Notes: generated from the sequence alone by a model not told the origin. A stretch of DNA of 64,000 nucleotides from JABWBD01 sp040768665 (GCA_040768665.1 JAXGMN010000018.1:124001-188000); one strand, 5' to 3'; numbered from the stretch's first letter, positions 8,991-18,395 are shown. Translations and numbers: made by a program.

Positions 8991-10388
8991 ATGATCATGT
9001 ACTTTCGAATTTTTCTCTGCCTGGCTTCCATGCATGCGGCGGCCTTCGGCGCGACCTATTACGTCGACAATCGTGCCGGCAACGACGCCAACGGCGGCAC
9101 CACGCAACAAGCGCCCCTGGCAACCATCGCCCGGGCGATATCGCTCTCACAGACCAGCGATACGATCGTCCTGGCAAACTCCGGAATCGCCTACCACGAG
9201 CCGATCCTCTTGGCCAGGCGGGGCGGAACGCCGCAGAAACCCTTTACGATTGAAGGCAACGGCGCCGTCCTTTCAGGACTGAAAGCACTGCCCCCCGAGA
9301 AATGGCAGACGACCGGCGACGACCTGTACTTCTTTCCCGTCAGCCAGACACCCTACGGCCAGCCATACCTGGCCGACGCTGGAAACAAGCTCGTCAAGGG
9401 CGCCGCGCCGGACGCCTTGGCCGCCGATCAGTTCTCCTGGGACCGCCAGGCCGGCATCTACTTCCGCTGCGCTGCCGGCAAGACGCCGGCCGACTACGAT
9501 CTCGGTGCAACGTTGATTACCAGCGGGTTTGCCACCTCCAGCGCAAGTTACATCGTCTGCCGGAACCTCGTGTGCGAGTACTTCGCCAACGACGGCTTCA
9601 ACATGCATGGCGACTGCCGTGGGATCTACCTGGAAAACGTCGTCGCCCGCTTCAACGGCGACGACGGCATCTCCATCCACGAAACCGGCGGGCTCGTCGT
9701 TCGAAACGCGCACGTGCACCACAACACCTACGGGCTCCAGGACGTGAACGCCGCCCGCTCCGTCTACAACGGCGTCCTGGCCGAGCACAACCTCGTCGGC
9801 GCCAGCTTCCATGGCGGCTTCTACAGCCTGGTCGACTGCTGGCTCCGCGAAAACGCCGCATCTCAGATCGACCTGGTAGCTGCCTCGCCGCAACACCTTA
9901 TCGGCTCGGACCACAATCCGATCTGCCGCACGACCCTGTTCGCCGGCAACGTGGCCGTTTCGGGAAAAGAGGGCCAGACCGGACTCCGCGTTGGTAGCCG
10001 CGCCCGGGCCGTAGTCGAGCACTCCGTCTTCACCGGCCTCAAGACCGGCATCCTGATCGAACGAGAGGGGCAGTGCCACCTGACAACCAGTGTCATCGTG
10101 GATTGCCCATGCGCAATCGCTTCGGCCTCTCCCGAAGTTTTCCGCGACTACAATGTCTACGATCCCGCGCGGATGAGGTGGTCGGGCGTCGATTATGGTC
10201 CGGAACAATGGAGCGAGTTCCTCGCCTTGGCGTTGTACGACGAGCACTCCAAGACCGGTCCGGTCCAGGTTGCACCCGACGGCACCGTCAGCTTCCCCGA
10301 AGGATCGCCCGCCCGGGCGATTGAGAAACCCATCGGTCCAACCGCACCAATGATCTTCGACCTCTCCGAATTGGAGAAGATGCGGTGA
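8991..10388 (+). CDS. Secreted right-handed parallel beta-helix protein
   Basis: The 465-residue protein begins with a signal peptide (FRIFLCLASMHAAAFGA) and then TYYVDNRAGNDANGG, a start seen in many exported beta-helix proteins. The middle contains repeated short strands ending in Asn or Asp turns (NLVCEYFANDGFNMHGD, NVVARFNGDDGISIHETGG, NAHVHHNTYGLQDVN), which is the pattern of pectate-lyase-like coils. It probably binds or cleaves an extracellular polysaccharide, but no catalytic residues can be named. It is divergent from the sulfatase gene and may share its substrate. Confidence 0.8.
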   Translation: MIMYFRIFLCLASMHAAAFGATYYVDNRAGNDANGGTTQQAPLATIARAISLSQTSDTIVLANSGIAYHEPILLARRGGTPQKPFTIEGNGAVLSGLKALPPEKWQTTGDDLYFFPVSQTPYGQPYLADAGNKLVKGAAPDALAADQFSWDRQAGIYFRCAAGKTPADYDLGATLITSGFATSSASYIVCRNLVCEYFANDGFNMHGDCRGIYLENVVARFNGDDGISIHETGGLVVRNAHVHHNTYGLQDVNAARSVYNGVLAEHNLVGASFHGGFYSLVDCWLRENAASQIDLVAASPQHLIGSDHNPICRTTLFAGNVAVSGKEGQTGLRVGSRARAVVEHSVFTGLKTGILIEREGQCHLTTSVIVDCPCAIASASPEVFRDYNVYDPARMRWSGVDYGPEQWSEFLALALYDEHSKTGPVQVAPDGTVSFPEGSPARAIEKPIGPTAPMIFDLSELEKMR

Positions 10389-10627
10389 ACCCGCCGCATG
10401 TCGGGCTTCTCGCCAAATCGGCGCAATCCTCCGAGAATTCTCGAAACTGTCTGGCGCCTCGGTGGTTTTATTATAGAGGAGCGGTGCCAACATCCGACTT
10501 GTCCTCCAGACCACGGAGGCAACTCGCTCCGCCTCGGGAACTACATTATCTTGGAACCGCCAGAATGTGACCACCCGGTTGGCGGAAGTTTCAGGAGTCA
10601 GCGACGTGGGAGTGCGTCATCAAAGGA

Positions 10628-11065
10628 GTGCCTGCGGTGTTTTTCCGGAAGTCATCAGCTCGAATGTTGCAGGCAAGGAGCCGGTCGCCCGGGAGCCGTT
10701 GCGACTTTGAGGATACGCTACGAATGCTGGGCGCGCAGCTCGCCGCCGCGCGCCGTTACCACGAGGGAGGCAGAGTACTGGACATTCAGCCCGTCGTTCT
10801 CCGCTGTCCTCGCAGGACTTGGGAAGAGGTCTTCGGCGAACCCGCGAAGGTAACGCGTCACGACAGTCTGTTCGCGCGTGTGCCTCATCACTCTTGGGAA
10901 TACCGCTGGAGCGACGGCGGTGTGATGTGCATCGGTCGCCTTGCGGACGACTCGTGCGGATCCGAAGATATTGTCCTGGCGCGCGCCATCTACTTTGACT
11001 CGCCCGGAGAAGCTCCCGGTCTGGCCGGGCCGCCGGCGTCTTGTCCGCAGTATTCGACGGGTTGA
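10628..11065 (+). CDS. Hypothetical protein, possibly partial
   Basis: A 145-codon frame starts at a GTG. Its first 45 residues look random, but the part from about residue 60 is protein-like: TWEEVFGEPAKVTRHDS, then HSWEYRWSDGGVMCIGRL, with alternating hydrophobic and charged positions. It resembles small proteins in which an LFGxP helix is followed by a WxYxCxDG hairpin. The end overlaps the longest possible form of the following methyltransferase frame. The start is uncertain: ATGs lie at 10661 and about 33 codons in. It may be a small gene or the tail of a decayed one. Confidence 0.35.
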   Translation: MPAVFFRKSSARMLQARSRSPGSRCDFEDTLRMLGAQLAAARRYHEGGRVLDIQPVVLRCPRRTWEEVFGEPAKVTRHDSLFARVPHHSWEYRWSDGGVMCIGRLADDSCGSEDIVLARAIYFDSPGEAPGLAGPPASCPQYSTG

Positions 11066-11088
11066 TCCACCCCGCCTCGAGCTTCTTG

Positions 11089-12027
11089 ATGTCAGGCCAA
11101 CCGCAAACCTCGCCCGCGCTGGCAATGGAACAGACGGCTTGTCTGCTCTGCGACAGCGTCCAATCTGCTGCAATTCTCTCCACAGAAGACCCGCTCGGCG
11201 AGGCTTCGCAGCAGCAATACTCGGTCGTTCGATGCCAGGAGTGCGGCCTTTGTTTCACCAATCCGCGCCCGACGCCGCAAGCCATCGCAAATGTCTACTT
11301 CGATCAATACGGCCCCCATCGCGACGCTGCCGACGACCGACTTCGTCGGCGGCCGAGGACTGCCTGGTCGCGTTGGATGGCGAGGCTTCGGGGCCGGCGC
11401 CAGATCGCCTGGCATGGAGAGGGACGGCTGCTGGATTTCGGCTGCGGATCGGGATCGTTTCTGAAAAGGATGCACGACGAAGGTTGGCAAGTAACCGGGT
11501 TGGATACCTCGTCGGCCGTGGTCGATCGAATCCGCGAGCGATGGGGGCTGCCCGCCCTGGTCGGATCGCTGCCACATCCCGACATTCCGCCGATGAGTTT
11601 TGACGTGATCACCATGTGGCAGGCCCTGGAGCACGTGCACCGGCCGTTGGAGGTCCTCCGCGAAGCTCGCCGACTACTTGTGCCCGGCGGAAAGCTCATC
11701 GTCGCCGTGCCGAATCTCGAAAGCCAATCGTTCCGTTGGTTCGGCGAGGATTGGTTCGGCCTGGATTTGCCCCGCCATTTGACCCATTTCACGCCCGCCA
11801 CCCTCCGCAGCATGGCCGAGAAAGCCGGCTTCCAGGTCGACAACGTGCGGATGGTGAGCCACGCAAGCTGGCTGCAATCGTCGGCAAAGCGGGCCGTCCA
11901 GCGCGGCCGCAGCAGCATCCTCAAGCAGCTCCTCCTGCTGCGTCCGGTCTGCCGCCTCGTAGCGTGGTACCAGCTAGCTTCGGGCTCTTCCGATGCGATC
12001 ACGCTCACCGCCGGCGTGTCCGCATAG
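11089..12027 (+). CDS. Class I SAM-dependent methyltransferase with Cys-rich N-terminus
   Basis: About 312 residues. The N-terminus has CLLC and, about 35 residues on, CQECGLCFTNPRP, a zinc-binding pair of Cys knuckles found in methyltransferases acting on sugars or glycolipids. The SAM motif is LLDFGCGSGSFL, followed by VTGLDTS and, in motif IV, FDVITMWQALEHV. The fold ends with LDLPRHLTHFTPATL and a short C-terminus. The gene converges on the dTDP-rhamnose operon and may act on the same surface glycan. ATG at 11089 is chosen; 11125 is also possible. The stop codon touches a palindromic repeat. Confidence 0.85.
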   Translation: MSGQPQTSPALAMEQTACLLCDSVQSAAILSTEDPLGEASQQQYSVVRCQECGLCFTNPRPTPQAIANVYFDQYGPHRDAADDRLRRRPRTAWSRWMARLRGRRQIAWHGEGRLLDFGCGSGSFLKRMHDEGWQVTGLDTSSAVVDRIRERWGLPALVGSLPHPDIPPMSFDVITMWQALEHVHRPLEVLREARRLLVPGGKLIVAVPNLESQSFRWFGEDWFGLDLPRHLTHFTPATLRSMAEKAGFQVDNVRMVSHASWLQSSAKRAVQRGRSSILKQLLLLRPVCRLVAWYQLASGSSDAITLTAGVSA

Positions 12028-12130
12028 TAGGTCCCGCTTGCCGAGCGGGACCTGGAACGCAACAAGCAGCCTGCGTGATACGAGACGGACGTCCGAAGCT
12101 CCAGGTCCCGCTCGGCACGCGGGACCTACT
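12026..12130. repeat. Long inverted repeat with nested hairpins (family C)
   Basis: The outer arms are about 31 bp: AGTAGGTCCCGCTTGCCGAG at 12026 onward and its near-complement ending at 12130. Each arm is itself a hairpin (GGTCCCGC...GCGGGACC). The element begins inside the methyltransferase stop codon and ends just before rfbD, between two convergent genes, so it may stop transcription from both sides. It has no similarity in sequence to repeat families A and B. Confidence 0.8.
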
Positions 12131-12142
12131 TGCTGCGGCATC

Positions 12143-13003
12143 TCATCGTGATCCTCGCGCCGCGAGGTATTCGACCAGCGCATCCTCCCATCCGGCCAGG
12201 GCCGGGCATCCCGGCAGGCCGTGATACTTTGCGGTGTCCAGCACGCTGTACAACGGACGCGGTGCAGGTAGTCCGTAGTCGGCCGTTGTGATCGCCACTA
12301 CGCGCAGCCGGATGCGCGCAACCCGGAAGATCGCCAGCGCAAAGCGATACCATGTGGTCTTCCCCGAGTTCACCACGTGATAGATCCCGTACTCGTCCGT
12401 CGAGAGCAGAAACCGGATCGCCTGCGTTATATGGACGACATAGCTCGGCGTGCAGTGCTGGTCGTCAACCACCTTGAGACGATCTCTTTCGCCGGCAAGA
12501 CGTAGCATGGTTTCCACAAAGTTCCCTGGCGAGCGCGGTCCCGGTTTCCCGTACAGCCCGCAGGTCCGGACCACAAAATGCCGCTCCCAGGAAGCCGCCG
12601 CTCGCTCGCCCTCGAGCTTCGTCGCGGCGTACACGCCTTGGGGCGACGGTGGATCCTCCTCGGTGTACGGTGTACCCCGCCGGGCATCTCCGCCGAACAC
12701 ATAGTCGGTGCTGATCTCAACCAGCACGGCGCCAACCCGACGGCATGCCTCGGCCAGGTGGAAGACGGCCCCGGCGTTGACTGCCCGACACAGTCCGGGC
12801 TCTCGCTCCGCCTGATCCACGCGAGTGTATGCCGCGGTATTGATGACCGCGCGCGGCTGGATCTCGTCCAGGCGCTCAAGCACCATCCGGCGATCGGTGA
12901 GATCAAGTTGATGCAGATCCAGCCCGACCGCACCGCCGCCGATTTGGCGGCACAGTTCGCTGCCGAGTTGGCCGAGAGCACCGGTGACAAGGATGGGACG
13001 CAT
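12143..13003 (-). CDS. rfbD: dTDP-4-dehydrorhamnose reductase
   Basis: The 286-residue protein has the Rossmann motif GALGQLG at residue 9, the AAYTRVDQAE segment diagnostic of RfbD, STDYVFGG, and the catalytic YxxxK as YAATK. It performs the last step of dTDP-L-rhamnose synthesis, NADPH-dependent reduction of the 4-keto sugar. It is the last gene of the minus-strand rfbB-A-C-D operon, 17 bp after the epimerase-like gene. Length and motifs are normal. Confidence 0.95.
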   Translation of the reverse strand: MRPILVTGALGQLGSELCRQIGGGAVGLDLHQLDLTDRRMVLERLDEIQPRAVINTAAYTRVDQAEREPGLCRAVNAGAVFHLAEACRRVGAVLVEISTDYVFGGDARRGTPYTEEDPPSPQGVYAATKLEGERAAASWERHFVVRTCGLYGKPGPRSPGNFVETMLRLAGERDRLKVVDDQHCTPSYVVHITQAIRFLLSTDEYGIYHVVNSGKTTWYRFALAIFRVARIRLRVVAITTADYGLPAPRPLYSVLDTAKYHGLPGCPALAGWEDALVEYLAARGSR

Positions 13004-13020
13004 ACGAAGGGCTTTGCGGT

Positions 13021-13497
13021 TCAGTCGAGGTGATAGGGGCTATCGGGCCGGTCCTCATGGCGGATTTCGTCGACAGGCTCCTTCTTGCCCTCGCCCGCGT
13101 AAAGACGGTTGGGACAGTTGAAGACCAGTCCCGGATAGCCGCTGATGTTCTTGTAGGCATGCACAACGCCTGGCGGAATAATTACCACCGCAAGGTTCGA
13201 TTCGCCGAGCACGATCGTCTGCCGATTGCCGGAGGTGGGAGAAGCTGGCCGATCGTCCCACAGGTAGAGCTTGAAATCACCCGGGCCGACAAACGCAAAG
13301 TAGTCCGACTGCTCGACATGGCCGTGCGGACCTCGCGCGACCCCCGGCAATGTCTGGCTCACATAAGCCATCACCGGAACCTCGTCGCGAGAAAGTTCGT
13401 CGCGACGAAACAGTTCAATCAGCCAGCCGCGCTGGTCCTCAAAGCGGCCGAGCCGCCGGACCTGCAACCCATCGATCGGACCATGCTGGTAAGACAT
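13021..13497 (-). CDS. rfbC: dTDP-4-dehydrorhamnose 3,5-epimerase-like cupin
   Basis: The protein is 158 residues from the ATG at 13497; the open frame upstream belongs to the previous gene. It has the cupin-like RmlC fold pattern, with FEDQRGWLIELFR, GVARGPHGHVEQSDYFAFVGPG, and IPPGVVHAYKN. The catalytic His region reads GPHGH rather than the classical RGLHYQ, and the protein is shorter than the usual 180 residues, so it belongs to a divergent subfamily. Its place between rfbA and rfbD, 1 bp after rfbA, argues strongly that it serves as the 3,5-epimerase. Confidence 0.85.
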   Translation of the reverse strand: MSYQHGPIDGLQVRRLGRFEDQRGWLIELFRRDELSRDEVPVMAYVSQTLPGVARGPHGHVEQSDYFAFVGPGDFKLYLWDDRPASPTSGNRQTIVLGESNLAVVIIPPGVVHAYKNISGYPGLVFNCPNRLYAGEGKKEPVDEIRHEDRPDSPYHLD

Positions 13498-13498
13498 A

Positions 13499-14395
13499 TC
13501 AGCGAGTAAAACCTCCCGGCCGCTTGAGCAGATCGAGCATGTACTGGCCGTAGTTGTTCTTCTGGGCGTGGGCAAGCAATTCGAATTGTTCGACGTCGAT
13601 GAAGCCCTTCAGCAGGGCGATTTCCTCGATGCAGGCAATCTTCAGCCCCTGCCGCTGCTCGATCGTCTCGACGAAGTTGGCGGCCTGCAAAAGGGATTCG
13701 TGGGTGCCGGTGTCGAGCCATGCGAACCCGCGGCTGAACAGTTCCACGCGCAACTGGCCGCGCTCGAGATACGTGCGATTGACGTCCGTGATCTCCAGCT
13801 CCCCGCGCGCGGACGCCCGGAGACCGGCGGCGATGTCCAGCACGTCGTTGTCGTAGAAGTAAAGTCCCGTCACAGCGTAGTTCGACGGCGGGTCGGCCGG
13901 CTTCTCCACAATCGAACGCGGTCGGCCCTCGCCGTCCAAGACGACCACGCCGTAGCGCTGCGGGTCCTTTACGGCATAGCCGAAGATCGTCGCTCCGGCC
14001 GGCTGGGATGCCGCACGCTGAAGCATCTGCTGGAATCCCTGGCCGTAGAAGATGTTGTCGCCCAGGACCAGGGCCACGCAGTCGCGGTCCACGAACTCGC
14101 GGCCAAGGATAAAGGCCTGCGCGAGGCCCTCCGGACGAGGTTGCACGCAATATCGAATCGACAGTCCCACTTGGCTGCCGTCCCCGAGCAGCCTCTCGAA
14201 CTGGCCGATATCTTCCGGAGTCGATATCAGCAGAATGTCGCGGATCCCGGCCAGCATGAGCACGCTGAGCGGATAGTAGATCATCGGCTTGTCATAGACC
14301 GGCAGAAGCTGCTTGCTGACCGCTCGCGTCACCGGATGCAGCCGCGTGCCGGCCCCCCCGGCCAGAATGATTCCCTTTCTGAAAAGCGAAGCCAC
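13499..14395 (-). CDS. rfbA: Glucose-1-phosphate thymidylyltransferase
   Basis: A 298-residue protein with the nucleotidyltransferase signature LAGGAGTRLHPVTRAVSKQL at residue 12, then YDKPMIYYPLS and LGDNIFYGQGF. It makes dTDP-glucose from dTTP and glucose-1-phosphate, the first step of dTDP-rhamnose synthesis. It lies 9 bp after rfbB and 1 bp before the epimerase gene, in one operon. Length is normal for RfbA. Confidence 0.96.
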   Translation of the reverse strand: MASLFRKGIILAGGAGTRLHPVTRAVSKQLLPVYDKPMIYYPLSVLMLAGIRDILLISTPEDIGQFERLLGDGSQVGLSIRYCVQPRPEGLAQAFILGREFVDRDCVALVLGDNIFYGQGFQQMLQRAASQPAGATIFGYAVKDPQRYGVVVLDGEGRPRSIVEKPADPPSNYAVTGLYFYDNDVLDIAAGLRASARGELEITDVNRTYLERGQLRVELFSRGFAWLDTGTHESLLQAANFVETIEQRQGLKIACIEEIALLKGFIDVEQFELLAHAQKNNYGQYMLDLLKRPGGFTR

Positions 14396-14404
14396 GAAAA
14401 GGAC

Positions 14405-15484
14405 TCAGGGGTTGGAGGTCAGGGGTGTCAGTCCGAGTCGTTCACGCCGATAGGCGCCCGAGCAGATTCGCTCGACCCATGCCGGGTTGTCCAGGTACCA
14501 TCGCACCGTCTTTTCAAGTCCCGACGCGAAGTCCTCCTGGGGTTTCCAACCCAGGTCCCGGTGGATCTTTCCGGCATCGATGGCATAGCGGCGATCGTGG
14601 CCCGGCCGGTCGGAAACATAGGCAATCAGCCCTGAGCAGGGCGAATGCGGCAAGTCGGGGCGAAGACGGTCCACGATTTCGCAGATCGCGCGGACCACGT
14701 CGAGATTCGCTCGTTCGCAGTTGCCGCCGATATTGTAGACCTCGCCCGCCCTGCCCTTGGCGAGCACGGTGCGGATGGCTCGGCAATGATCGCCCACGTA
14801 GAGCCAGTCGCGCACCTGCTGACCGTCGCCATAGACCGGCAACGGCCGGCCTTCCATGGCGTTGAGAATCATCAGGGGAATAAGCTTCTCCGGAAACTGG
14901 TAAGGGCCGTAGTTGTTCGAGCAATTGGTTACCAGCGTCGGCAAGCCGTAAGTGTGGTAATACGCACGGACAAAGTGATCGCTCGACGCCTTCGACGCGG
15001 AATAGGGCGAATTCGGCGCGTAGGGCGACGTCTCGGTGAATCTGCCGGTCGGGCCCAGCGAACCGTACACCTCGTCCGTGGAGACGTGGAGAAAACGGAA
15101 TTGCGAACGCTCCGGCTCGGGCAATCCGCACCAATGCTGCCTGGCCACTTCCAGAAGACGGAATGTGCCCACCACATTCGTTTCGACGAACGCCGAAGGG
15201 CCGTCAATCGAGCGGTCGACATGCGACTCGGCAGCAAAATTGACGATCGCCCGCGGACGATGCTCCGCCAGGAACCGCTCAATCAGGGGACTGTCGCCGA
15301 TGTCGCCATGAATGAATCGGTGCGAAGGATGATCGAGAAGGTCGGAAAGGGAATCGAGATTGGCCGCGTATGTGAGCTTATCGAGATTCACAACCGGCGT
15401 CCGCTCGCACTGGATCCATTGGCGAACGAAGTTGCCGCCGATGAACCCAACGCCTCCGGTTACGAGTACTGGAGCTGCCATCAT
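14405..15484 (-). CDS. rfbB: dTDP-glucose 4,6-dehydratase
   Basis: The protein is about 359 residues. It shows the NAD-binding TGGVGFIGGNFV at the N-terminus, the catalytic HVSTDEVYGSLG near residue 130, YSASKASSD with the YxxxK pair, and TNCSNNYGPYQFPEKLIP, all diagnostic of RfbB. It converts dTDP-glucose to the 4-keto-6-deoxy sugar and is the first gene of the rfbB-A-C-D operon. ATG at 15484 is chosen; a GTG five codons upstream is possible. galU is transcribed divergently from a 289-bp spacer. Confidence 0.96.
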   Translation of the reverse strand: MMAAPVLVTGGVGFIGGNFVRQWIQCERTPVVNLDKLTYAANLDSLSDLLDHPSHRFIHGDIGDSPLIERFLAEHRPRAIVNFAAESHVDRSIDGPSAFVETNVVGTFRLLEVARQHWCGLPEPERSQFRFLHVSTDEVYGSLGPTGRFTETSPYAPNSPYSASKASSDHFVRAYYHTYGLPTLVTNCSNNYGPYQFPEKLIPLMILNAMEGRPLPVYGDGQQVRDWLYVGDHCRAIRTVLAKGRAGEVYNIGGNCERANLDVVRAICEIVDRLRPDLPHSPCSGLIAYVSDRPGHDRRYAIDAGKIHRDLGWKPQEDFASGLEKTVRWYLDNPAWVERICSGAYRRERLGLTPLTSNP

Positions 15485-15773
15485 CACTTTGGTTAGCACA
15501 ACGTCCCCACAAGAGACCGATCGGCCAATGCCTCACCGGCGTTCCCAGCATGTCAGTCCAGACACGCCGACTACCGCCATTTTAGCGTCCACCCGCGGCG
15601 AAAAAAACGGGCTGACAACCGGTTCTGGCGATTACGGCGGCCCCAGGTCGCCCCCATTGCCCTGTTCGGCTCAATGCCTATGATGGTAACGAAATCCCCT
15701 ACCGGTCGACCGACAGGATTTCAACGGTCCCCGCCGCCGGGCTGCGGGGCTGATTCGCGGAAAGGAGTATGCA

Positions 15774-16655
15774 TTGAGACCTCGCAAAGCTGTGATCGCA
15801 GTCGCCGGATTCGGGACCCGGTTTCTGCCCGCGACCAAGGTGGTTCCCAAGGAACTGCTGCCGATCGTCAACAAGCCGGTTGTTCAGTATCTGGTTGAGG
15901 AGGCGGTGAACTCGGGAATTCGGGACATCATCCTCGTTACCCGGGCCGGGACCCAGGCGGTGGGCGACCATTTCGACAGTTCTCGAGAATTGGAGATCCA
16001 CCTGGAGGAGCAGCAGAAAGATGAATACGCCGATCTCGTGAGAGCGGTAGCAAAGATGGCTGATGTGGCGGTGGTCCGTCAGGGGCGTCACCTGCCCTAT
16101 GGAAACGGCACGCCATTGCTCGCGGCCAGGAGCTTTCTCGACCGCGGAGAACCCTTTGTGTACATGTTCGGCGACGATCTGGTCCTCTCGGACGTGCCCT
16201 GCGTGGAGCAGTTGCTCGATGTCTACGAGCGGCACAGACCGGCTGCCGTTATCGCTTTCCAGGACATGCCAATGCCCGAGGCCACTCGCTATGGCTTGGC
16301 GCGGCTGAAACCGGGCACCGATCCAAAAGAGCTGGAATTCATCGTGGAAAAACCGGCGGTCGAAGAGGCACCCTCGACCCTGGCGCAGCTCGGCCGTTTT
16401 GTGTTGCCGTGGCGAACGGTCGAAATCCTGGAAAATCAGTCGGTGGGTCGAGGCAACGAACTCTGGCTGACCGATGCCAACCACACTCTCTGCCGCGAAG
16501 GCCGCGTTATCGCGCACCAGATCGAAGGAATATGGTATACAACAGGCGATCCGCTGCGCTATCTGATTGCGAACGTCGAATATGCGCTTCGCGACCCGGA
16601 AATCGGCGAAGAGTTTGCGGCGTACTTGAGCCGGCTGACGCTTCCCTCAGGGTAG
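15774..16655 (+). CDS. galU: UTP-glucose-1-phosphate uridylyltransferase
   Basis: A 293-residue protein starting at TTG, which is supported by AAAGGAG six bases upstream. It begins RKAVIAVAGFGTRFLPATK, the GalU signature, followed by PKELLPIVNKPVVQYLVEE, and later has FVYMFGDDLVL and FIVEKP. It makes UDP-glucose for glycan and glycogen-related pathways. The gene is divergent from the rfb operon, so nucleotide-sugar supply is clustered here. Confidence 0.95.
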   Translation: MRPRKAVIAVAGFGTRFLPATKVVPKELLPIVNKPVVQYLVEEAVNSGIRDIILVTRAGTQAVGDHFDSSRELEIHLEEQQKDEYADLVRAVAKMADVAVVRQGRHLPYGNGTPLLAARSFLDRGEPFVYMFGDDLVLSDVPCVEQLLDVYERHRPAAVIAFQDMPMPEATRYGLARLKPGTDPKELEFIVEKPAVEEAPSTLAQLGRFVLPWRTVEILENQSVGRGNELWLTDANHTLCREGRVIAHQIEGIWYTTGDPLRYLIANVEYALRDPEIGEEFAAYLSRLTLPSG

Positions 16656-16721
16656 ATAGGCATCCCCGCTCGTGGAGAGGCTTGAGCGCTGAAGGCTGGA
16701 CCATGTCCAGTGGATCTTCGG

Positions 16722-18395
16722 TTATACCGAAAAGGCAATATTCTCTTCTTCGGCGGCCAGGCGGAGTTTTCGAAGCGCGCGGGCTTCCAACTGCCGGATC
16801 CGCTCCTTCGTTACCCCCAGGTCCGCGCCCACCTGCTGAAGGGTTCGCGGCTCCTGGCCGCGATTCAGGCCGAACCGCGAAACAATGATCTCCTGCTCGC
16901 GCTCGCCCAGACGCCGGAGGATCCGCTCGATTTGGGCCTCCCGCTGCAATTGGGCAGCCTCCTGCTCCTGCTGATCGCTACGGACATCCTCCGTGCTCAC
17001 AAACAACTCGGCCTGCCCGGTACGGAACCGATCGATGTGCCGCAGTTCTCCGGGAATGCTTCGCGCATAGTTCTTCATGATTGCCCAGCTTGCGTAAGTG
17101 CTGAACTTGTTTCCCCGAGAATAGTCGAACTTCTCGACGGCTCGGATCAACGAGATATTCCCGTCGCTGACGAGTTCGAAGAAGCTGACTGTCGGACCGA
17201 CGTGCCGTTTGGCAATTGACACAACCAGACGCAGGTTCGCCCTCAGAATCTGGTTCTTCACCGAGACTGCCTCCGTGTGCAGGCGTTCGATTCGATCCAT
17301 CAGACGGTTTCGCGGCCGCTGGGGGTCAAGCTTCGCACGGAGTTCCGATGCCTTGCTCTTCAAATAGTTCATCTTTCGAAATAGATGGCCTTCCTGCTCT
17401 CGGGTCAAGAGAGGAACCTCGTACAGGCTTGCCAGGTACGGCGGCAGACCTTTGGGAAGCTGCGCCTTCCTCGCGGGTTGTGCGTCTGCGGGCATGCGGC
17501 CGAGGATCCCCCGTTCCCGCTTCGGTGTGATTTCCTCGAATTCTTTGCTCGGGACGTACTCCAGCGGGAGCTCCAGGATTCGTTTGGCTCGCATCTGCAG
17601 AAGAATTCTCTGAATGCTGGCTTTTGTGCGGCAAAAACGCTTGCTCAGCGCTTCGAACGACTCGCCCCGCCGGAACTGCTGGTAAATCTTCTGCATCGTC
17701 TCCGGGTGGGGCGGCCCGTAATGGTCGGAGAAAATGGCCTCGTCCGGATTCTGCTGGTCGTGGCGTTTAAGCGTGTAGCGGATTGTCTCCACGTTGCGAC
17801 CGGTACTTTCCGCCAGCCGCTTTGTGACTTCTGCAGGCCAACAGCCTGCCTTGGCCAGATTCCTCGCCTCCCCAACAATGCGGCAGCGCTCTTCGCCCGT
17901 GAGTTGGGTGAATTCAGAGCCTCGCCTCACTCGCTCCCTATTCTCCCGAATGAACCTGTCCACGGAGTTCTTCAGGAAACCGACTCGCAGCCGTCCCTCG
18001 GAAATGAAACGTCGGCTCACGAGCCCCTGCTTTCGCCATCGAGTGATGGTCTTCGTCGATACGCGAAGCTCGTCTGCAAGATCCTGCATCGTGAACAGCG
18101 GTTGGCCCGCCGTTTCAGGGGTCAATCCCGCTGCCTCCGTGGCATCCTCAACAAAAAGCTGGAGATCGTAGCGGAGATGCCTGCCGGACACCATATCCCG
18201 CGACTTCGCAATTCGTTGCGGCCTACCCGTGATCCGGGCGAGCAGTTCCATTGCCGGGTAGGATCTTCTCGGATCGAGTTCGCACAGAATCGCTTCTGCT
18301 CGCTCGGCCTGCCGCAGTATCTCTTGGGCAGACACGGCGTTGATTTGCCCGTCGCGAAACTGCCGGACAGCGGCGGTCTTGAAGTGGGTGTGCAT
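16722..18395 (-). CDS. Sigma-70 family factor with extra N-terminal helix-turn-helix domains
   Basis: The protein has 557 residues from ATG 18395. The first half is not sigma-like: it has a MerR/excisionase-type helix-turn-helix (FTMQDLADELRVSTKTITRWRKQG) followed by a hydrolase-like or Hin-like helical pair (PAEVTKRLAESTGRNVETIR and ESFEALSKRFCRTKASIQRI). The second half has region 1.2 (VPLLTREQEGHLFRKMNYLK), region 2 (NLRLVVSIAKRHVG...FFELVSDGNISLIRAVEKFDYSRGNKFSTYASWAIMK) and region 4 (VGADLGVTKERIRQLEARALRKL). Region 3 is greatly shortened to about 45 residues. Region 1.1 is absent. Such factors occur in planctomycetes. A sigma-54-like promoter lies 82 bp upstream. Confidence 0.92.
   Translation of the reverse strand: MHTHFKTAAVRQFRDGQINAVSAQEILRQAERAEAILCELDPRRSYPAMELLARITGRPQRIAKSRDMVSGRHLRYDLQLFVEDATEAAGLTPETAGQPLFTMQDLADELRVSTKTITRWRKQGLVSRRFISEGRLRVGFLKNSVDRFIRENRERVRRGSEFTQLTGEERCRIVGEARNLAKAGCWPAEVTKRLAESTGRNVETIRYTLKRHDQQNPDEAIFSDHYGPPHPETMQKIYQQFRRGESFEALSKRFCRTKASIQRILLQMRAKRILELPLEYVPSKEFEEITPKRERGILGRMPADAQPARKAQLPKGLPPYLASLYEVPLLTREQEGHLFRKMNYLKSKASELRAKLDPQRPRNRLMDRIERLHTEAVSVKNQILRANLRLVVSIAKRHVGPTVSFFELVSDGNISLIRAVEKFDYSRGNKFSTYASWAIMKNYARSIPGELRHIDRFRTGQAELFVSTEDVRSDQQEQEAAQLQREAQIERILRRLGEREQEIIVSRFGLNRGQEPRTLQQVGADLGVTKERIRQLEARALRKLRLAAEEENIAFSV

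Noticed and set aside
9273..10574. Long minus-strand frame across the beta-helix gene
   Set aside because: Low-complexity Val/Ala/Asp-rich translation without family motifs, whereas the plus strand has a signal peptide and a coherent beta-helix.
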